Shown here one piece after another: positions 51,021 to 59,984 of a stretch of DNA of 64,000 nt. The notes under the pieces are model-generated. The model did not search any database. It worked only from the letters and a program-made list of their open reading frames with translations, and was not told where the DNA came from. The position numbers were made by a program, and so were the translations under genes. Source of the DNA: CAISIP01 sp031396205 (GTDB lineage: Bacteria > Pseudomonadota > Gammaproteobacteria > Burkholderiales > Burkholderiaceae_C); the NCBI GenBank assembly GCA_031396205.1, contig JANNKH010000074.1:12264-76263 (forward strand), written 5' to 3'. Numbering within the stretch: position 1 is the stretch's first letter; every line of letters starts with the position of its first letter.

Positions 51021-51923
51021 TCAAACCCAAGTCGGTATCGACTCGTCCTTGAGCTGCGCGCGCAGGGTCTGGTAATCGGGCACCACGGATCGCACCGTGT
51101 CCCAGAACCGCGGGCTATGGTCCATGACGCGCAAGTGGCTGAGTTCGTGGGCCACTACGTAGTCGATCACGTCCATCCGAAAATGAACCAGTCTCCAGTG
51201 CAAACGGATCGCGCCGTCTGCCCGGGCGCTACCCCAACGGGTTCCGGCACTGCTAAGCGACAGCGTGCGCCAGCACACCTGCAGCCGTGGCGCAAAAACG
51301 TCGAGCCTTTCGGTAAAAATGCGCCTGGCCTGCCGCATCAGCCAACCCTGAACCGCGTCCTTTATTTGTTGCGCAGTAGCGTTGTGCGGCAAACCTAGCC
51401 GCAGTTCGAGCCCCGCATTTCCAGGCTGCTGGCGGTCGACGACCTGCAGACAGGCCCCCGCAGTGGCGAACGCATGGCACGGATCCAGCACGATTCGCGT
51501 CGACTCACCCAGGAACGGCAGCTCCGCGCCATGTTTCCACTCGATCCGGTTGGCATGCATGCGCGCTTGGTGCTGCCGGGTTTCGACGAGTTTTCGGACG
51601 ATCCAGTTCCCCTTTTCATCCAGCGCCTTGTGCACCTCGGACAGGGTCACCCATGACGGCGCCCGTACCACAAGGCCCTCCGCGCCGACGGAAAATCCGA
51701 TCGTGCGCCGCTTGCCGCGCTTGAATTCGTACCCAATGAGGTTTCCACACAGTCGGACCTCGCGATTGGTTCGCGGATGGCGGAACGCCGCCGAGTCTGC
51801 CGTCGGCACGGTCGGAACCACTCTTTCGGACGGGGCAGGCACATCCTTATCAGCAAGCAGCCTGATCACCGCCGGTTCCCCGGGCGCAAACAGATCCAGG
51901 GTGTATTGCAACAATGCACGCAT
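51021..51923 (-). CDS. YgjP-like zinc metallopeptidase (DUF45/M48 superfamily)
   Basis: 300 residues. The zinc motif is VVAHELSHLRVMDHSPRFWDTV, which gives HExxH as HELSH and a third ligand His in the MDHSPRFW segment, as in YgjP/DUF45 proteins. An N-terminal beta-rich part has EFKRGKRRTIGFSVGAEGLVVRAPSWV. Family function is not settled (some act in nucleic-acid repair contexts). It lies 38 bp after plsC in the corC-to-peptidase gene string. Confidence 0.87.
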   Translation of the reverse strand: MRALLQYTLDLFAPGEPAVIRLLADKDVPAPSERVVPTVPTADSAAFRHPRTNREVRLCGNLIGYEFKRGKRRTIGFSVGAEGLVVRAPSWVTLSEVHKALDEKGNWIVRKLVETRQHQARMHANRIEWKHGAELPFLGESTRIVLDPCHAFATAGACLQVVDRQQPGNAGLELRLGLPHNATAQQIKDAVQGWLMRQARRIFTERLDVFAPRLQVCWRTLSLSSAGTRWGSARADGAIRLHWRLVHFRMDVIDYVVAHELSHLRVMDHSPRFWDTVRSVVPDYQTLRAQLKDESIPTWV

Positions 51924-51961
51924 GACGATAGGCCGCTGGCGAATCCGTGGTCCGGCGCGCG

Positions 51962-52705
51962 TCAGCGATAGGCCTGCGGATCGAGGCGCCGCATCTCGGC
52001 CTCGATCCAGGCCTCGACCTCGCGCATCAGTTCGTCAGGCTTGCGCCCGGCGCTGGAGATCGCCACGCCAATCGACACATCGACCGTGCCCGGCATCTTG
52101 ATGAAGGCTTTGCGGGGCCAGCACTTGGCTGAGCTAACGGCGATCGGGATCACCGGCGCGCCCGTTTCGATTGCCAGCCGCGTACCACCCGACTTGTAAA
52201 CACCCATTTTCCCGCGCGCAATACGAGTGCCTTCGGGAAACATGATGATCCAGATACCCTGCGCCAGTAACGCCTTGCCCTGTGCGACCACTTTGCTGAA
52301 CGCCTGGGTGCGCTGCTGGCGATCAATATGGATCATGTCCAGCCGCCCCATGGCCCAGCCAAAAAAAGGGACCAGCAACAATTCCTTCTTAAACACATAG
52401 GCCAGCGGATGCGGCATCAAGGTCGGCAGCAGGAAGGTCTCCAAGGTCGACTGGTGCTTGACAAGCAAGATCGCCGGGCTCGTCGCACCATCGGGCAGAT
52501 TTTCCATACCGCTGACCCGCACCTGAATGCCGAGCAGCACCCGCGCCCCACCGACGGCCCATCCGAGCCAGCGAACTGCCATCCACCACAAATCCGTGCC
52601 ACTCATACGGATGGATGCCACAACCATGATGATGCCCCAGGGCACGACGGTGACCAGCATCCACAGCATATGCAGCAGCGACCGGAAGAATGCAAATACG
52701 CGCAT
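51962..52705 (-). CDS. plsC: 1-acyl-sn-glycerol-3-phosphate acyltransferase
   Basis: Membrane-bound acyltransferase, 247 aa, that makes phosphatidate from lysophosphatidate. An N-terminal TM (LLHMLWMLVTVVPWGIIMVV) precedes motif I LLVKHQSTLETFLLP, here H-x4-E rather than the usual H-x4-D. Motif III is IIMFPEGTRIARG and motif IV VIPIAVSSAKCW. The Glu variant is, as I recall, usual in related Burkholderiales. It lies between gmhB and the peptidase gene. Confidence 0.92.
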   Translation of the reverse strand: MRVFAFFRSLLHMLWMLVTVVPWGIIMVVASIRMSGTDLWWMAVRWLGWAVGGARVLLGIQVRVSGMENLPDGATSPAILLVKHQSTLETFLLPTLMPHPLAYVFKKELLLVPFFGWAMGRLDMIHIDRQQRTQAFSKVVAQGKALLAQGIWIIMFPEGTRIARGKMGVYKSGGTRLAIETGAPVIPIAVSSAKCWPRKAFIKMPGTVDVSIGVAISSAGRKPDELMREVEAWIEAEMRRLDPQAYR

Positions 52706-52748
52706 CGATGATTCTGCAGGGCGAGGATCGGAGTTCGGTCGACCGCGG

Positions 52749-53330
52749 TCAGCGCGACGCGGGCATTGCAGCGCGCGCGCCGCGCTCGCTCAGATACTCT
52801 GCAAAAGCCGCAAGGTCTTCATGCACCCGCGTGTGCGGCGGGAAAGGCGACGGCAACGCCATGCCGCGGTAGAGCGCGCCTTGCCCGGTCAAGACGAGGT
52901 GGGGTTCGCATCCGGCGGCGGCAGCAGCAACCAGGTCCTCCACTGAATCACCGACTGCGGGCACGCCGTGCAGTTCAACGCCGTATCGCTCGCCGATCTG
53001 CTCGAACAGACCCGGCTGTGGCTTGCGGCAATGGCAAGATTCGTCAGGTGCGTGGGGACAGAAAAAGACGGCATCAATCCGGGCCCCCACCGCTGCCAGC
53101 AACTTGTTGATGCGGCTCTGGGATTCATTGACTGCAGCCATTTCGACTACGCCGCGCCCCAACCCGCCCTGGTTGGTCGCAATGACCACATGCCAACCAC
53201 CATGATTGAGTCGGGCGATGGCCTCGAGGGCCCCTGGCAGCGCTTTCCAGCCGTGGTCGGACTGGACGTTTTCGGGCTGTTCCTCCCCGATCGTACCGTC
53301 CCGATCCAGGATCACCAGCTTCATCATCAT
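52749..53330 (-). CDS. gmhB: D-glycero-beta-D-manno-heptose 1,7-bisphosphate 7-phosphatase
   Basis: HAD phosphatase of about 191-193 aa that makes ADP-heptose precursor for LPS core. Motif I is LVILDRDGTIGEE, followed by TNQGGLGRG, the zinc loop CPHAPDESCHCRKPQPGLF (three Cys and one His) and VGDSVEDLVAAAAAG. The zinc loop is specific to GmhB. ATG 53330 overlaps the glyS stop (ATGA); two more ATG codons follow at once and any of the three could start translation. Confidence 0.94.
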   Translation of the reverse strand: MMMKLVILDRDGTIGEEQPENVQSDHGWKALPGALEAIARLNHGGWHVVIATNQGGLGRGVVEMAAVNESQSRINKLLAAVGARIDAVFFCPHAPDESCHCRKPQPGLFEQIGERYGVELHGVPAVGDSVEDLVAAAAAGCEPHLVLTGQGALYRGMALPSPFPPHTRVHEDLAAFAEYLSERGARAAMPASR

Positions 53331-55495
53331 GTCGCCTGGTTGTCCAGGCGCGACAGATCGGCCACCCGGTTCATTGCGTTGTGCAGGGACTGCAGTAAGC
53401 CAAGGCGGTTGAGTCGCAAGTCCATTTCGGGCGCATTCACCATCACCTGCTCGAAGAATGCGTCTACCGGCGCGCGCAACGCTGCCAGTGTCTGCAACGA
53501 CGCCGCAAAATCTCCCGCGTCAAACTGTGTCTGCGCCACTGGAACCGTTTGCCGCATGGCTGCATGCAGGACCTTCTCGGCCGGCTCGGTCAACAGCAGC
53601 TCACTGACATGGGGATCCACCGACGGCACCTTCTTCAGGATATTGCCGATGCGCTTGTTGGCCGCGGCCAACGCCGGCGCTTCCGGTAATGCGGCAAAGG
53701 CCCGCACCGCGGTGAGCCGCAGCGGCAGTTCGGCCCATGTGCGCATGCCTTGCGCATGCATCGCGGCGTCGACCTCGCCATTCGAATATCCACCGTCCTT
53801 CAGGTAGCCCTTGAGTCTGTCGGCAAGAAACTGTCCAAGCAGCTCCGAGGCGTCCTTGAGAATGCCGGCCGGAAATGCAACAAACGCCATCTCTAGCAAA
53901 CGCGTCGACGCCACAGGTAGCGCCCGCTCGACGATCATCCGGACGACGCCCAGCCCATGGCGACGCAAGGCGAAAGGGTCCTTGTCGCCCGTCGGCAGAT
54001 TACCTATGCCGAACATGCCAACCAGCGTTTCCAGTTTGTCGGCCAATGCCAGCACCAAACCGACCGTTGTGCGCGGCAACGCATCTCCGGCAAAACGCGG
54101 TTTGTAATGGTCCTCGATCGCCATGGCCACCCCATCGCCAAGTCCATCATGGCGCGCGTAATAGGCGCCCATGATGCCCTGCAGTTCCGGGAACTCGCCG
54201 ACCATGTCGGTGACCAGATCCGTTTTGGCCAGTCGGGCGGCCAGGTCCACGTCGGCATGGAGCGATGCGTCCCCCAATTCGCTGGCCAGGGAGCGTGCGA
54301 TGGCACGTACCCGCTGCATGCGTTCGCCCTGCGATCCCAGCTTGTTGTGGTAGACGACGCGCGCGAGGCCGTCAACACGCGATAGCAGCGTCTTCTTGCG
54401 ATCCTGATCGAAAAAGAACCGCGCATCGGCCAGTCGGGGCCGCACCACCCGCTCATTGCCTGCGACAACTGCGCTGGTGTCCACAGGCGAGATGTTGCTG
54501 ACAACCAGAAAACGGTTCGTCAAACGACCGCTTGCGTCCTGCAACGGAAAATATTTCTGGTTCGCCTTCATAGTCAGAATGAGGCACTCCTGCGGCACTT
54601 CCAGGAACTGCGCATCGAAGCTGCAAACCAGCACGTTTGGACGTTCCACCAGCGCCGTCACCTCGTCGAGCAGGGCGGCGTCGTGAACAACGTGCACGCC
54701 GCCACCCAGTTGGGCGCACGCTGCTGCCAGTTGGCGCTCGATGTCGGTGCGTCGATCGGAAAAACTGGCGATCACGGCTCCGTCGCGATCCAGCGTGTCG
54801 GCATAACTGTCGGCATGCAGTAGAACCACCGGCTGGACCCGAGCCTCAAACCGATGACCGTTGGTCGTGTTGCCGGACTGCAGTCCGAGAACCTGAACCG
54901 GAACGACCGCGGCGCCATACAGCGCCACGATCCCGTGCGCCGGCCGAACGAAACTCACACTGCTCCAACCCGGCAGCTCACAATTGTCCTGCAGCTGGTA
55001 GGTCATCACCTTGGGAATCGGCAACTGGTCAATGGCAGCCAGCAATGCACGCTGCAGGCCCGAAGCAAGATCAGAACCCGGCAGCACCGTCGCGTAGTAG
55101 ACAAACTCGTCCTTGCCATCCTTCTGGATGAACAGCCGATCGGATCCCACATGTGCATCGGGCCATGCAGCCAGCACAGCAGCACAGCGCGGGCCCAGGG
55201 CCTGGGCCTTCTTGGCCAAGGCAACGGTCGGCTTGCCAGCGGCGTCCAAGGCCACCTTGACCGGCATGAGCTTTCTCGACTCAGGCACATCGGCCGCAAC
55301 CGCCGCCACGCCGCGCAGATGCACTGCCAGCCTGCGCGGCGTGGCAAATGGCGTGTAGGCCGTGGCATCGGTCATCAGACCCAGGTTCGACAATTCCCGC
55401 GCCAGGGCGCTGGCGAAAGACTTTCCAAGCGCGTCCAGTGCCCGTGGCGGCAATTCCTCGACCAAGAGTTCGACCAGCAGGTTGTCGCTTTTCAT
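53327..55495 (-). CDS. glyS: Glycyl-tRNA synthetase beta subunit
   Basis: tRNA-binding subunit of the bacterial alpha2beta2 GlyRS, 722 aa. Family blocks are LLVELLVEELPPRAL, TPRRLAVHLRGVA, GCQ-type tRNA region VLVCSFDAQFLEVPQECLILTMKANQKYFPL, LADARFFFDQDRKKTL and VYHNKLGSQGERMQRVRAIA. The C-terminal anticodon-binding DALR-like part reads NEPAPxxE-type features around PVDAFFEQVMVNAPE. ATG 55495 (MKSDNLLVELL) is the family start; a GTG 18 bp earlier is possible. It follows glyQ by 19 bp. Confidence 0.96.
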   Translation of the reverse strand: MKSDNLLVELLVEELPPRALDALGKSFASALARELSNLGLMTDATAYTPFATPRRLAVHLRGVAAVAADVPESRKLMPVKVALDAAGKPTVALAKKAQALGPRCAAVLAAWPDAHVGSDRLFIQKDGKDEFVYYATVLPGSDLASGLQRALLAAIDQLPIPKVMTYQLQDNCELPGWSSVSFVRPAHGIVALYGAAVVPVQVLGLQSGNTTNGHRFEARVQPVVLLHADSYADTLDRDGAVIASFSDRRTDIERQLAAACAQLGGGVHVVHDAALLDEVTALVERPNVLVCSFDAQFLEVPQECLILTMKANQKYFPLQDASGRLTNRFLVVSNISPVDTSAVVAGNERVVRPRLADARFFFDQDRKKTLLSRVDGLARVVYHNKLGSQGERMQRVRAIARSLASELGDASLHADVDLAARLAKTDLVTDMVGEFPELQGIMGAYYARHDGLGDGVAMAIEDHYKPRFAGDALPRTTVGLVLALADKLETLVGMFGIGNLPTGDKDPFALRRHGLGVVRMIVERALPVASTRLLEMAFVAFPAGILKDASELLGQFLADRLKGYLKDGGYSNGEVDAAMHAQGMRTWAELPLRLTAVRAFAALPEAPALAAANKRIGNILKKVPSVDPHVSELLLTEPAEKVLHAAMRQTVPVAQTQFDAGDFAASLQTLAALRAPVDAFFEQVMVNAPEMDLRLNRLGLLQSLHNAMNRVADLSRLDNQAT

Positions 55496-55514
55496 GATGG
55501 GGTCTGCATGCACG

Positions 55515-56420
55515 TCAGGCCGCCTTCTTCACCATCTGCTGCACCCATTCGCGAGGCGCCAGAGGAAATCCCAGCCGCTCCCGGCTGTCGAGATAGGCTT
55601 GCGCCACTGCCCGCGCCAGGTTCCGGATGCGGCCCATATACGTCGCCCGCTCGGTCACGCTGATGGCGCCGCGTGCATCGAGCAAATTGAAACTATGAGC
55701 CGCCTTGAGCACCTGCTCGTAGGCCGGCAACGCGAGTTGGGCCTCGACCAGATGGGCAGCCTGTTTTTCGTGTGCTGCAAATGCAGTCAACAGAAAGTCC
55801 ACGTCACTATGCTCAAAGTTGTACGCCGACTGTTCTTTCTCGTTCTGCAGATAGACGTCGCCATAGGTCGTGCCTTGGGTCCACTGCAATGCAAATATGT
55901 TGTCGACGTTCTGCAGGTACATCGCGAGCCGTTCCAGGCCATACGTGATTTCGCCCGTCACCGGTTTGCAGTCGATTCCGCCAACCTGCTGAAAATAGGT
56001 GAACTGTGTCACCTCCATGCCATTGAGCCATACCTCCCAGCCCAGGCCCCAGGCGCCCAACGTCGGGTTTTCCCAGTCGTCCTCGACAAAACGGATGTCG
56101 TTGCGCTGCAAATCCAGTCCCAGCGCGCGTAACGAACCAAGGTAGAGGTCCAGGATGTCGGGCGGCGCCGGCTTCATCACTACCTGGTACTGATAATAGT
56201 GTTGCAGACGGTTTGGATTGTCGCCGTAACGGCCGTCTTTGGGCCGGCGACTGGGCTGCACATAGGCTGCTTTCCAGGGTTCGGGGCCAATAGCGCGCAA
56301 GAACGTGGCGGTATGGGAAGTGCCGGCACCAACCTCCATGTCGTAGGGCTGGATCAATACGCAGCCTTGCGCGTCCCAGTAGGACTGAAGCTTTAGGATG
56401 ATTTGTTGAAAAGTCAGCAT
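55515..56420 (-). CDS. glyQ: Glycyl-tRNA synthetase alpha subunit
   Basis: Catalytic subunit of class II GlyRS, 301 aa. It begins MLTFQQIILKLQSYWDAQGC and shows the class II motifs TATFLRAIGPEPWKAAYVQPSRRP (motif 2 Arg region) and DDWENPTLGAWGLGWEVW, with GEITYGLERLAMYLQ as motif 3. The start ATG 56420 matches the family; a 37-residue upstream extension is not credible. 126 bp separate it from lnt and could contain a promoter, but none is clear. Confidence 0.97.
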   Translation of the reverse strand: MLTFQQIILKLQSYWDAQGCVLIQPYDMEVGAGTSHTATFLRAIGPEPWKAAYVQPSRRPKDGRYGDNPNRLQHYYQYQVVMKPAPPDILDLYLGSLRALGLDLQRNDIRFVEDDWENPTLGAWGLGWEVWLNGMEVTQFTYFQQVGGIDCKPVTGEITYGLERLAMYLQNVDNIFALQWTQGTTYGDVYLQNEKEQSAYNFEHSDVDFLLTAFAAHEKQAAHLVEAQLALPAYEQVLKAAHSFNLLDARGAISVTERATYMGRIRNLARAVAQAYLDSRERLGFPLAPREWVQQMVKKAA

Positions 56421-56546
56421 CGGGTCTCGAAAGGATATGGCGTCGCCTCGGCGCAGCTTCGGTCTGTCGCACCGCTTTGAATAGTCTCGGAGCAAGAGTC
56501 GCCGCGCGACGCGGCACGATGTGAAATACACACCTCTCGCGCGATT

Positions 56547-58082
56547 CTAGGGTGCATCCGGGAGCCTCGACCGCTGGGCAACGATGGACGCCAGCACTAT
56601 TAGGGTCGCCAGAATCCACAATGGCCACAGTCCGAACCGGGACACCCACCATGCATATGGCGTCAAACCAAAGCGCCCCTGAACGTCGCCAACCAGCACA
56701 CTGCGGACATAACGCGGCAAGGCATGGGTAACGCGGCCTTCATGGTCGATGATGACGGTGTCTCCGGTGTTGGTCGCGCGGATGAACGGGCGTTCAAACT
56801 CCAGCGCGCGCATGCGCGAGATGTTCAGGTGCTGATCGACCACAACCGTATTCCCGAACCAGCCGATATTGCTGACATTGACGAAGATCGTCGGGGCTTT
56901 GGCAGGATCAGTGAAACGCGCCGCAAGCTCTTCTCCGAACAGGTCCTCGAAGCAGATGTTCGGAGCCAGCATCTGCCCTTGCCATGCGAAAGATGCTTGC
57001 CCCACCGCGCCTCGGTCAAAGTCACCCAGCGGGATGTCCATCATCTTGGTGAACCATCGAAACAAAGGAGGAATGAACTCGCCGAAAGGAACGAGGTGGT
57101 GCTTGTCGTATCGATAGGACGCACCATCACGGGCCGCAGCAACTCCCGGTTTGAATCCCACGACTGAATTCGTATAGCCACCACGCGCGCCCAACAGCGG
57201 AATGCCGAACAACGCGGCCTGTTCGCGGCGATCGAGCAGACTACGCAATTCGGTCCAGTAATCGGGCGGCAGATCCTGGGGCAGTAACGGAATAGCGGTT
57301 TCCGGCGCTACCACCAACGACGCGGAGGCCGCCGCCAATTGTTCCCGATACCACCGAAGCGCGTCGGGCACACCAGTGCCGGGCTGGAATTTCACGTCTT
57401 GCGCAATGTTTCCCTGCAACAGGGCGACATGCAGACGGCCGGCATCGCGGGTATGAGAGCCCGGCAGCACAGCCATGGCAATTCCGATTGCGGCGGTCAG
57501 CGCCGGCATCCACATTCGCCTGTGCGGGTCTTGCCCCATGAGCCAGCGCGCCACCAGGCCAGCCTCAAACGCAACCAGCAGCGCAACACCGTACGCGCCT
57601 ACGAATCGGGCGATCCGGGCCTGGCCGTCGATATGGGCATAACCCGCTGCACCCCAGCCGAAACCGGTGAACCAGACGCCACGCGCCAGCTCGGCCAGAA
57701 GCCAGACCGACGCGAACAATGCGGCAGCGCCGAATCGGTTGTGCGGCTGCAACGCGACAAAAGCTGCCGCCGCGGCCGCGTAATACACCGACAAGACGCT
57801 GGCCAATGCAAAAACGGCGAGCGCCGCCAGCCAACTGGCCAGGCCGGCGTAGGTGACCATCGCGACGTACAGCCACCAGAAGGTGCCACACAACCAGCTG
57901 GTCGCAAACACCCAGCCAAGCCATGCGCCGTGTGCCGGACGATGCTGTCGCTGAAGCAACGCGACCAGGCAACCCATCGCCACGAGTTGCAGCCAACCGT
58001 GGGGCTGACCGTCCCAAGGCGTGGCCAAGGATGCCGCATGCAGCAGCCCGGCGACAACCGCAAGAATAGTTGCGAGTGTCAA
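56547..58082 (-). CDS. lnt: Apolipoprotein N-acyltransferase
   Basis: Inner-membrane enzyme, 511 aa, that adds the third acyl chain to lipoproteins. About six TM helices in the first 200 residues are followed by a nitrilase-type domain with the catalytic Glu in VVAPETAIPLLP, Lys in YRYDKHHLVPFGEFIP and Cys in LAPNICFEDLFGE. A last TM lies near the C-terminus (LWPLWILATLIVLASIV). It starts 10 bp after the corC stop, so the two are co-transcribed, as in many Proteobacteria. Confidence 0.95.
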   Translation of the reverse strand: MTLATILAVVAGLLHAASLATPWDGQPHGWLQLVAMGCLVALLQRQHRPAHGAWLGWVFATSWLCGTFWWLYVAMVTYAGLASWLAALAVFALASVLSVYYAAAAAAFVALQPHNRFGAAALFASVWLLAELARGVWFTGFGWGAAGYAHIDGQARIARFVGAYGVALLVAFEAGLVARWLMGQDPHRRMWMPALTAAIGIAMAVLPGSHTRDAGRLHVALLQGNIAQDVKFQPGTGVPDALRWYREQLAAASASLVVAPETAIPLLPQDLPPDYWTELRSLLDRREQAALFGIPLLGARGGYTNSVVGFKPGVAAARDGASYRYDKHHLVPFGEFIPPLFRWFTKMMDIPLGDFDRGAVGQASFAWQGQMLAPNICFEDLFGEELAARFTDPAKAPTIFVNVSNIGWFGNTVVVDQHLNISRMRALEFERPFIRATNTGDTVIIDHEGRVTHALPRYVRSVLVGDVQGRFGLTPYAWWVSRFGLWPLWILATLIVLASIVAQRSRLPDAP

Positions 58083-58092
58083 GCGTGAGGAC

Positions 58093-58956
58093 TCAGGGTA
58101 CCTGGGATGACACCTTGAACCATTTCACCGCGCCACCCTTGGTATGCAGCACGACGAAATGCAGTCCGCCGCGCGTATGGTGCTCTCCTCGGCGTGGTAC
58201 ATGTCCCATTTCATGGGCGATAAGACCGCCGATGGTGTCGAAGTCGAGCGGCTCGTCGCCCTCGGCGAATTTAACGCCGAAGGCGTCTTCGACTCGTTCG
58301 ATTGACGTGTCACCGCTGACGCGATAGGTGCGATCGGCCAGGCCAAAAATGTCGCCTTCATCCTCCTCGATGTCGAACTCGTCCTCGATCTCGCCCACGA
58401 TCTGTTCAAGTACGTCCTCAATGGTGATCAACCCTGCAACCCGGCCAAACTCGTCGATTACGATGGCCAAGTGATTGCGGTTGCCACGAAAGTCGCGCAG
58501 AAGGTCGTTCAGTCCCTTGCTCTCGGGCACAAAAACGGCAGGACGCAGCAACGCGCGGACACTGAACTCGGGCGCTCGCTGCAGCTTCAGCAGGTCCTTG
58601 GCCATCAGGATGCCGATGATGTTCTCACGGTCGCCGTCGTAAACCGGAAAACGCGAGTGCGCTGCTTCGATGACCGCCTTAAAAAGCTCTTCAGGCGGTG
58701 AATTGATGTCGACAAGGTCCATCCGGGTGGCTGGCACCATGACGTCTCCCGCAGACATGTCGGCCATGCGGATCACGCCCTCCAACATGACCCTGGATTC
58801 AGTACCGATAACGTTATTGTCCTCGGCATCGGCCAGCGCAGCAATCAGCTCCTCAGTCGAGTCTGGCCCTGGATGGATGAACTCTGCAAGCTTCTGCAGG
58901 AACGAGCGCTTGTCTTCTCTTTCGGGAACGGGACGCTCAGGATAGGGTTCGGACAC
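58093..58956 (-). CDS. corC: CorC/YbeX-type CBS-domain protein
   Basis: 287 residues without a membrane domain. Two CBS domains (GDVMVPATRMDLVDINSPPEEL, FRGNRNHLAIVIDEFGRVAGLITIEDVLEQIVGEIEDEFD) are followed by a CorC_HlyC FAD-like C-terminal domain (FGLADRTYRVSGDTSIERVEDAFG, GGLIAHEMGHVPRRGE). Linked in literature to Mg/Co efflux and ribosome maturation. First gene of corC-lnt. Confidence 0.93.
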   Translation of the reverse strand: MSEPYPERPVPEREDKRSFLQKLAEFIHPGPDSTEELIAALADAEDNNVIGTESRVMLEGVIRMADMSAGDVMVPATRMDLVDINSPPEELFKAVIEAAHSRFPVYDGDRENIIGILMAKDLLKLQRAPEFSVRALLRPAVFVPESKGLNDLLRDFRGNRNHLAIVIDEFGRVAGLITIEDVLEQIVGEIEDEFDIEEDEGDIFGLADRTYRVSGDTSIERVEDAFGVKFAEGDEPLDFDTIGGLIAHEMGHVPRRGEHHTRGGLHFVVLHTKGGAVKWFKVSSQVP

Positions 58957-59089
58957 TGCCGTGGCACTGTAGTTTGGGACCCCGTAGGATACCGGATCGG
59001 CACGCCGAGGGCCAATGGCGTAGTGCTACGGCCATGGACAGGTCAAAGGCGAGGTGACCGTCGGCCGAAAAGCGGCCAATTGGAATGCG

Positions 59090-59785
59090 TCAGCCGTCGC
59101 TGTCCCGCTCCCCAACCGGCCAACCGCTGTTGAGCGTCTTGATGGCCGCCAGGACGTCGTGCAATTGCCTGGACTGCGCCTTGAGTCGGTAGTCGAGTTG
59201 CCCGTAATGGTCTTCCACAATTTCGGTCATGCGGCTGTTCAGCGATGCGGGCGGCAATCGCAGGAGTGCCTCCGCTTCGGATCCGTGGCGCTCGATGACG
59301 GCTCCGGCCTTGCGCGCAATGGACAACATGGCGCTGTTCTCGCTGAGCGCATGGATCAACAACAACGACACGCCTTTGTTACGTGCGTCCATCGCCGCGC
59401 GTTCGAACAGGCGCGCGCCGAAACCGCGTCCGCGGGCCGATTTCGATACCGAAACTCCGAATTCGGCGCGGGTCGGGCGATGCACAGAATCGCCGAGCGC
59501 CAAGTGCGCCATGGCGATCAGTGTCAACTTTCGATTCGAGATTCCCAATATTTCATCGCGCTCGAAGTCCAGTCCTTGCGCATAGCGCATCACATGCTCG
59601 TCACTCGCGACAAAACCGAATCGCAGGTAACGATCCCGCTCATCAAGCGCCAGCAAATGGAAAGCGATCTGATCGCGATGCCGCTCGCCCAATGAGCGTA
59701 TGGGAATGAGGGAAGCAGGAACCTTTTCCGCCATCCTCACGTTCGCTTCCAATGTGCTCGGCGCATCGCCTATGAGGTCATCCAC
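59090..59785 (-). CDS. GNAT-family N-acetyltransferase
   Basis: Up to 231 residues. The acetyl-CoA loop is VSKSARGRGFGARLFERAA (R/Q-x-x-G-x-G/A), preceded by strands LIAMAHLAL and EFGVSVS. The N-terminus IRSLGERHRDQIAFHLLALDERDRYLRFGF is a common start block for a Burkholderiales GNAT group of unknown substrate. Position 59785 is a GTG; ATG 59734 is a shorter alternative, and neither has a clear ribosome site. Confidence 0.82.
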   Translation of the reverse strand: MDDLIGDAPSTLEANVRMAEKVPASLIPIRSLGERHRDQIAFHLLALDERDRYLRFGFVASDEHVMRYAQGLDFERDEILGISNRKLTLIAMAHLALGDSVHRPTRAEFGVSVSKSARGRGFGARLFERAAMDARNKGVSLLLIHALSENSAMLSIARKAGAVIERHGSEAEALLRLPPASLNSRMTEIVEDHYGQLDYRLKAQSRQLHDVLAAIKTLNSGWPVGERDSDG

Positions 59786-59984
59786 AAGTAGAGAAGACTT
59801 GCGTCTTGTTGTTTCGATGCCCTCAATATAAGGGTTTTCCCTAGATATTCCATGAAATAAAGCCCGTGGGCAGAGAAATCAAATAGGGGATGACATCCAA
59901 CTCGGCGTCGGCTCGGTCCGTCGCGTCTCGTTCAAGCGCAGTACCCGACGAGAGCCAATCTCGTTGACCAAACCGTCGCCAGCG

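Noticed and set aside
59820..59880. AT-rich stretch with AGGGTTTTCCCT as a regulatory palindrome
   Set aside because: The inverted repeat is short and has no known operator match; it may just be part of a promoter region.
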